From Colwellia ponticola (GTDB lineage Bacteria > Pseudomonadota > Gammaproteobacteria > Enterobacterales > Alteromonadaceae): a stretch of DNA of 64,000 nucleotides. Positions 59,940 to 64,000 of the stretch are shown here, in pieces. The notes beneath the pieces were generated by a model. It was not told the origin of the DNA, searched no databases, and was given only the letters and a program-made list of their open reading frames with translations. Within the stretch, counting starts at the first letter, position 1, and each line of letters starts with the position of its first letter. The position numbers and the translations under genes are program-made. The DNA is taken from NCBI RefSeq assembly GCF_005885605.1, contig NZ_SZVP01000004.1:124001-188000 (forward strand), written 5' to 3'.

Positions 59940-60755
59940 TTATGCCTTAGGTACTGGAATTACCTGAGGCTTTTGACAGTTAGGTCTATTGCCTGCTTGA
60001 TAGTATTTCATTGAACTAGTTAAGTGTTTCGTTAACTGTTTAATACGTGTTTCATTTGATGGGTGAGTCGACATAAACTCTGCTGGCGCCCCATCACTTA
60101 ATTTAGCCATATTTTGCCAAAGTTTAATGCTTGCACTTGGATCAAAACCTGAACGAGCCATCAGATCTTGACCAACAATATCAGCTTCACTCTCATGAGC
60201 TCGACCATAAGGCATTATTACACCATATTGTAAGCCAATTCCTAGCCCTGCCATCCACAGACCTTTATTTTCGATGTCTGTAAAACCAACTGCTGCGGTT
60301 GCTGCAGCCATACCTATGTTCTGTAATTTATTTGCTGATAAACGCTCATTAGAGTGATGTTCAATGACGTGACCTACTTCATGACCAATAATAGCGCCCA
60401 ATTGATCTTGATTTTCAGTGACGCTTAAAATGCCGGTATAAACACCTATTTTACCACCTGGCAAAGCAAAAGCATTGACTTGCGCAGAATCAAAAACAAC
60501 GACTTCCCAATCACCTTGATGCACCGATTTAGCAACATTTTTAGTAATGGCGCTAGCAACACATTGAACAAAGTCATTAGTGGCTTTATCGGCACTCATT
60601 GGCGTGTTTTTTTTCATATCGTCAAACGAAGCTGCCCCCATAGTATCCAGCTCGGTATCTGAAAATAACATCACTTGCTTTCGTCCCGTACTTGAGCTTG
60701 AACAAGCGCTAAGGGCTATCAACACGCTAAGCATAATAAGCGTACGTTTCATCAT
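59940..60755 (-). CDS. M48-family metalloprotease, lipoprotein
   Basis: Predicted periplasmic zinc endopeptidase anchored as a lipoprotein (lipobox LSAC after a short signal). The zinc motif HEVGH near residue 125 and the downstream glutamate in AHESEADIVGQDLM define family M48. Length is 271 aa, close to E. coli LoiP/YggG-type proteases involved in envelope quality control; which member it matches is uncertain. It converges with pdxH. Confidence 0.9.
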   Translation of the reverse strand: MMKRTLIMLSVLIALSACSSSSTGRKQVMLFSDTELDTMGAASFDDMKKNTPMSADKATNDFVQCVASAITKNVAKSVHQGDWEVVVFDSAQVNAFALPGGKIGVYTGILSVTENQDQLGAIIGHEVGHVIEHHSNERLSANKLQNIGMAAATAAVGFTDIENKGLWMAGLGIGLQYGVIMPYGRAHESEADIVGQDLMARSGFDPSASIKLWQNMAKLSDGAPAEFMSTHPSNETRIKQLTKHLTSSMKYYQAGNRPNCQKPQVIPVPKA

Positions 60756-60859
60756 TGGACATCATCCTTCAATTGTTAAATTTTTTTGTTATGGCTATTA
60801 ATATATCAGCTAGCAATGTTTTTAGTCTATTTTTACTTTTTAACATAAAACTCTGCATA

Positions 60860-60886
60860 AAAAAACCGAGCCAGGCTCGGTTTTTT
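60860..60886 (-). terminator. oad operon terminator
   Basis: AAAAAACCGAG, CCAGG loop, CTCGGTTTTTT, placed 44 bases after the oadB stop. It has A and T tracts on both sides, so it can act on either strand. Confidence 0.88.
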
Positions 60887-60929
60887 ATCATCACACACAT
60901 TCAAAAAGTCGCTATAAAGCTAATAAGTG

Positions 60930-62063
60930 CTAGCCACCAACTAAGGCTAATAAAATACCCGCAGCGACAGCAGAGCCAAGAACACCTGCAACGTTAGGTC
61001 CCATGGCATGCATCAACAAGAAGTTATGTGGATTTGCTTCTAAGCCGACTTTATTAGCAACTCGCGCCGCCATTGGCACAGCTGAAACGCCTGCAGCACC
61101 AATAAGTGGATTAATTTGCTCGTTAGATAGCTTATTCATGGTTTTAGCCATCAGCACCCCTGACGCAGTACCGATTGAAAACGCGACAGCACCTAGCGCT
61201 AAAATACCTAAGGTCTCTACATTTAAAAAAGCTTCTGAACTAAGCTTAGAGCCAACCCCTAACCCTAAGAAAATAGTAGTAATGTTAATTAGCTCATTTT
61301 GAGCAGTTGTGCTTAATCGATCAACAACACCTGACTCTCGCATTAAGTTACCTAAACAGAACATACCCACAAGTGGCGTAGCGGAAGGTAAAAAGAAAAT
61401 AGTCATCATTAATACACCAAGCGGGAAAATAACTTTCTCGATTTTAGTTACAGGACGTAACTGTGCCATTTCTATTTTACGTTCATCTTCGGTGGTTAAC
61501 GCTCTCATTATTGGCGGTTGAATAATTGGTACTAAAGCCATATAAGAGTAAGCTGCTACCGCAATAGCGCCCAGTAATTCAGGTGCGAGTTTTGAAGCAA
61601 GAAATATAGCCGTTGGACCATCAGCGCCACCAATAATGGCAATCGCTGAAGCGTCTTTAAGGGTAAACTCAATGCCAGGAACATAATTCAAGGCAATAGC
61701 GCCAAATAAGGTAGCAAAGATACCAAACTGTGCTGCAGCACCTAAAAGTAATGTTTTAGGGTTAGCAATAAGGGCACTAAAATCGGTCATCGCACCAACA
61801 CCCATAAAGATAATGAGTGGAAATATACCGGTATCAATACCTGCATAGTAGATATAGTGTAATAAGCCGCCCACTTCTGAAAAGCCTGCCGCAGGGATAT
61901 TGGTTAAAATGGCGCCAAAGCCCATGGGTAATAACAGTAATGGTTCAAATTTTCTTGCAATAGAAAGATAAAGTAAACCACAGCCTACTAGCATCATTAT
62001 CACCTGACCTAGCTCAAAGTTTGCTAGGCCGGTTGATAACCATAAAGTATTTAATGAATCCAT
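60930..62063 (-). CDS. oadB: oxaloacetate decarboxylase beta subunit, Na+ pump
   Basis: Integral membrane subunit (about nine helices, 377 aa) that decarboxylates carboxybiotin and pumps Na+ outward. The motif [21 protein letters not shown] contains the essential Asp, and [11 protein letters not shown] is family-specific. It lies 12 bases after oadA. Homologues occur in other biotin-dependent Na+ decarboxylases, but the neighbours point to oxaloacetate. Confidence 0.95.
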   Translation of the reverse strand: MDSLNTLWLSTGLANFELGQVIMMLVGCGLLYLSIARKFEPLLLLPMGFGAILTNIPAAGFSEVGGLLHYIYYAGIDTGIFPLIIFMGVGAMTDFSALIANPKTLLLGAAAQFGIFATLFGAIALNYVPGIEFTLKDASAIAIIGGADGPTAIFLASKLAPELLGAIAVAAYSYMALVPIIQPPIMRALTTEDERKIEMAQLRPVTKIEKVIFPLGVLMMTIFFLPSATPLVGMFCLGNLMRESGVVDRLSTTAQNELINITTIFLGLGVGSKLSSEAFLNVETLGILALGAVAFSIGTASGVLMAKTMNKLSNEQINPLIGAAGVSAVPMAARVANKVGLEANPHNFLLMHAMGPNVAGVLGSAVAAGILLALVGG

Positions 62064-62075
62064 AATGGCCTCTAT

Positions 62076-63872
62076 CTATGAGAAACTAAGTAATGCATCA
62101 CCAACGGCAACTGAGTCACCTTCTCTGGTGAATAAAGAGACGATTTCGCCTGAAGAAACAGCACGTATTTCAGTTTCCATTTTCATTGCTTCCATAATAA
62201 GAACAACATCGCCTGCAGCTACCTGGTCGCCTTCATTAACTAATACTTTAAAAATATTACCCGCCAGTGGCGCATTTAATGTTTCTTCTGTTGTGCTAGC
62301 TGCTGACTTTTGAGCCGTATTATCAGTGGCCGCTGTTATACCTTCAATAGAGCCTCCTGGTGCGACAACGACATCGAAAACCTGACCATCAACACTTACT
62401 GCATAGTTTTCTTTAGCACCGTTTTGCGCTGATGTAACTGCCGGTTTATTGGTTTTAGCCCCCTGATTATCACTAGCGCTTTCTTTTGTTGGAATTGGCT
62501 CAAACGCCTCACAATTATGACGGTTTTCTAAAAATTTCAACCCTATTTGTGGGAATAAAGCATACGTTAATACATCATCAATACTGTCATCAGCTAAGGT
62601 GATATTTTTTTCATTTGCTAAAACCTGTAGCTCTTCAGATAATTTATCGACTTCAGGGTCTAATAGATCAGCTGGACGGCAAGTAATAACCTCTTTACCA
62701 TCTAAAACACGTAACTGCAATTCACTATCAACTGGTGCTGGAGTAGCGCCATATTCGCCTTTTAATACGCCAGCAGTTTCTTTAGTGATCGACTTATAAC
62801 GTTCACCGGTTAATATGTTAAGTACCGCCTGAGTACCAACTATTTGCGATGTTGGCGTTACCAAAGGTATATAACCTAAATCTTTACGCACTTTAGGAAT
62901 TTCAGTTAGCACATCATCAAATCTATCTGAGGCGCCCTGCTCTTTTAGTTGATTTTCCATATTGGTTAGCATGCCACCAGGAACTTGCGCCGTTAAAATA
63001 CGTGCATCAACGCCTTTTAAGCTACCTTCAAATTGGGCATATTTTTGTCTTACATCTCGAAAATATGCGGCAACTTCCGCCATTTTTTCAACATTAAGGC
63101 CTGAATCACGTACAGTACCCTCAACAATAGCAGCAATGGTTTCCGTGGGTGAATGACCATAAGTCATACTCATTGAAGAAATGGCCGTGTCTATCACGTC
63201 AACATCGCTATCAATAGCTTTCATTTGAGTCGCAAGGCTCAAACCCGTCGTAGCATGACAATGTAGCGCAATAGGTAACGCAACGGTTTCTTTGAGTCGA
63301 CTAATTAACTCTGCCGCATCATAAGGTTTTAATAAACCAGACATATCCTTAATACAAAGCGAATGTGCACCCATATCTTCAAGTTGTTTAGCCATAGTTA
63401 ACCAACCTTCTAGCGTATGAACAGGGCTTTCGGTATAACTTAATGTACCTTGTGCATGTGCGCCTACTTTAACCGCAGCTTTAATTGATGTTCTTAAGTT
63501 TCTAACATCGTTCATCGCATCAAAAATTCTAAAAACATCAATACCGTTGATATGAGCACGCTCAACAAACTTTTCTACAACATCATCAGCATAGTGGCGG
63601 TAGCCTAAAATATTTTGACCACGAAATAACATTTGTTGCTTAGTTTTAGGCATCGCTTTTTTAAGTGCACGAATACGCTCCCACGGGTCTTCACCCAAGT
63701 AACGAATGCATGAATCAAACGTTGCACCACCCCAGGATTCGATAGACCAATATCCTACATCGTCTAACGTAGCTGCAATAGGCAGCATGTCGGCTAAACG
63801 AAGCCTAGTGGCTAGAATTGACTGATGTCCATCTCTTAAAACAACTTCGGTGATACCTAATGGCTTACTCAT
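62076..63872 (-). CDS. oadA: oxaloacetate decarboxylase alpha subunit
   Basis: Carboxyltransferase that moves CO2 from oxaloacetate to biotin. The N-terminal TIM-barrel begins [17 protein letters not shown], and metal-binding [10 protein letters not shown] is near residue 210. A linker of about 60 residues leads to the C-terminal biotinyl domain with EAMKMETE, where the Lys is biotinylated. Length is 598 aa. It is the middle gene of oadGAB. Confidence 0.96.
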   Translation of the reverse strand: MSKPLGITEVVLRDGHQSILATRLRLADMLPIAATLDDVGYWSIESWGGATFDSCIRYLGEDPWERIRALKKAMPKTKQQMLFRGQNILGYRHYADDVVEKFVERAHINGIDVFRIFDAMNDVRNLRTSIKAAVKVGAHAQGTLSYTESPVHTLEGWLTMAKQLEDMGAHSLCIKDMSGLLKPYDAAELISRLKETVALPIALHCHATTGLSLATQMKAIDSDVDVIDTAISSMSMTYGHSPTETIAAIVEGTVRDSGLNVEKMAEVAAYFRDVRQKYAQFEGSLKGVDARILTAQVPGGMLTNMENQLKEQGASDRFDDVLTEIPKVRKDLGYIPLVTPTSQIVGTQAVLNILTGERYKSITKETAGVLKGEYGATPAPVDSELQLRVLDGKEVITCRPADLLDPEVDKLSEELQVLANEKNITLADDSIDDVLTYALFPQIGLKFLENRHNCEAFEPIPTKESASDNQGAKTNKPAVTSAQNGAKENYAVSVDGQVFDVVVAPGGSIEGITAATDNTAQKSAASTTEETLNAPLAGNIFKVLVNEGDQVAAGDVVLIMEAMKMETEIRAVSSGEIVSLFTREGDSVAVGDALLSFS

Positions 63873-63938
63873 GTTTATGCCCTTTTATCTAATTTTTAAT
63901 GATGATTATTAAGAAGAGTTGCAAGTATGTTTACGTTA

Positions 63939-64000
63939 TTACGTTTGTCCGTGTTCCGTTCGATAACGCTTTATTGCGCCACCAATTGCCGCAACAACTT
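63939..64000 (-). CDS. oadG: oxaloacetate decarboxylase gamma subunit, C-terminal end (cut by window edge)
   Basis: The minus-strand frame entering from the right edge reads VVAAIGGAIKRYRTEHGQT and stops. This Ala/Ile-rich, basic tail fits the cytoplasmic end of OadG, the small membrane subunit that assembles the pump and binds zinc. The position 66 bases before oadA gives the standard oadGAB order. Only about 20 residues are visible, so the call leans on context. Confidence 0.75.
   Translation of the reverse strand, partial: VVAAIGGAIKRYRTEHGQT

Noticed and set aside
1..64000. CRISPR array, prophage, defence island or biosynthetic cluster
   Set aside because: No regularly spaced repeats, integrase, capsid, restriction, toxin-antitoxin or synthase clusters were found; every large gene but one has a clear housekeeping or metabolic family.

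Overview
The window is core chromosome of a marine gammaproteobacterium of the order Alteromonadales, most like Colwellia. This is inferred from gene content and order, strongly AT-rich DNA, protein sequence style and the Na+-linked machinery; no 16S gene is present to confirm it. I see no rRNA, prophage, IS transposase, CRISPR array or biosynthetic cluster. Most of the DNA is housekeeping genes in arrangements familiar from Shewanella, Vibrio and E. coli.

Layout: 0-5.2 kb has aceK, a tRNA-Trp gene, the holD-rimI pair and prfC. 5.5-18 kb has argS, a TatD-type nuclease, the ytjB-like/serB divergent pair, a large PilZ protein, radA, a secreted dipeptidyl peptidase IV and the ribosome hibernation factor hpf. 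18-24.9 kb carries methionine genes (metA then metH on the minus strand, with tandem MetJ boxes before metA), a membrane diguanylate cyclase and yajQ. 25-33.3 kb has a VanZ-like protein, panE, thiI, the Na+ flagellar stator pomAB and the isoprenoid operon xseB-ispA-dxs. 33.4-40.9 kb is the Na+-translocating NADH:quinone reductase operon nqrABCDEF followed by apbE and nqrM. 41.4-48.3 kb is the conserved ftsB-ispD-ispF-truD-surE-pcm-yqaA-nlpD-rpoS block. 48.4-53.1 kb has an unrecognised protein, a FabH-like ketoacyl synthase, a Fur-box-controlled Cys-rich mini-protein and tmcA. 53.4-58.2 kb is the periplasmic nitrate reductase operon napEFDABC behind an FNR-type site. 58.9-64 kb has a small PA3496-type protein, pdxH, an M48 lipoprotein protease and the Na+-pumping oxaloacetate decarboxylase oadGAB (oadG cut by the window edge).

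Functionally, three Na+-coupled systems lie within 36 kb: two pumps (NQR and OAD) and a consumer (PomAB). NQR has its two maturation factors next to it: ApbE attaches FMN and NqrM assists assembly. The isoprenoid genes dxs, ispA, ispD and ispF fall in two operons in the window. Regulatory signals read directly from the sequence include MetJ boxes (metA), a Fur box overlapping a -35 element (mini-protein), an FNR-like box at class II spacing (nap), a strong tRNA promoter and several intrinsic terminators.

I found no convincing new multi-gene system. The most unusual items are small: palindromic intergenic elements sharing a TCA-hairpin-CTCC core, a 236-bp MITE-like element, an 8-bp microsatellite at the ftsB stop codon, Ala111 at the acyl-CoA selectivity position of MetA, a C-X-C zinc knuckle in RadA, a short RpoS N-terminus, and two unrecognised proteins.
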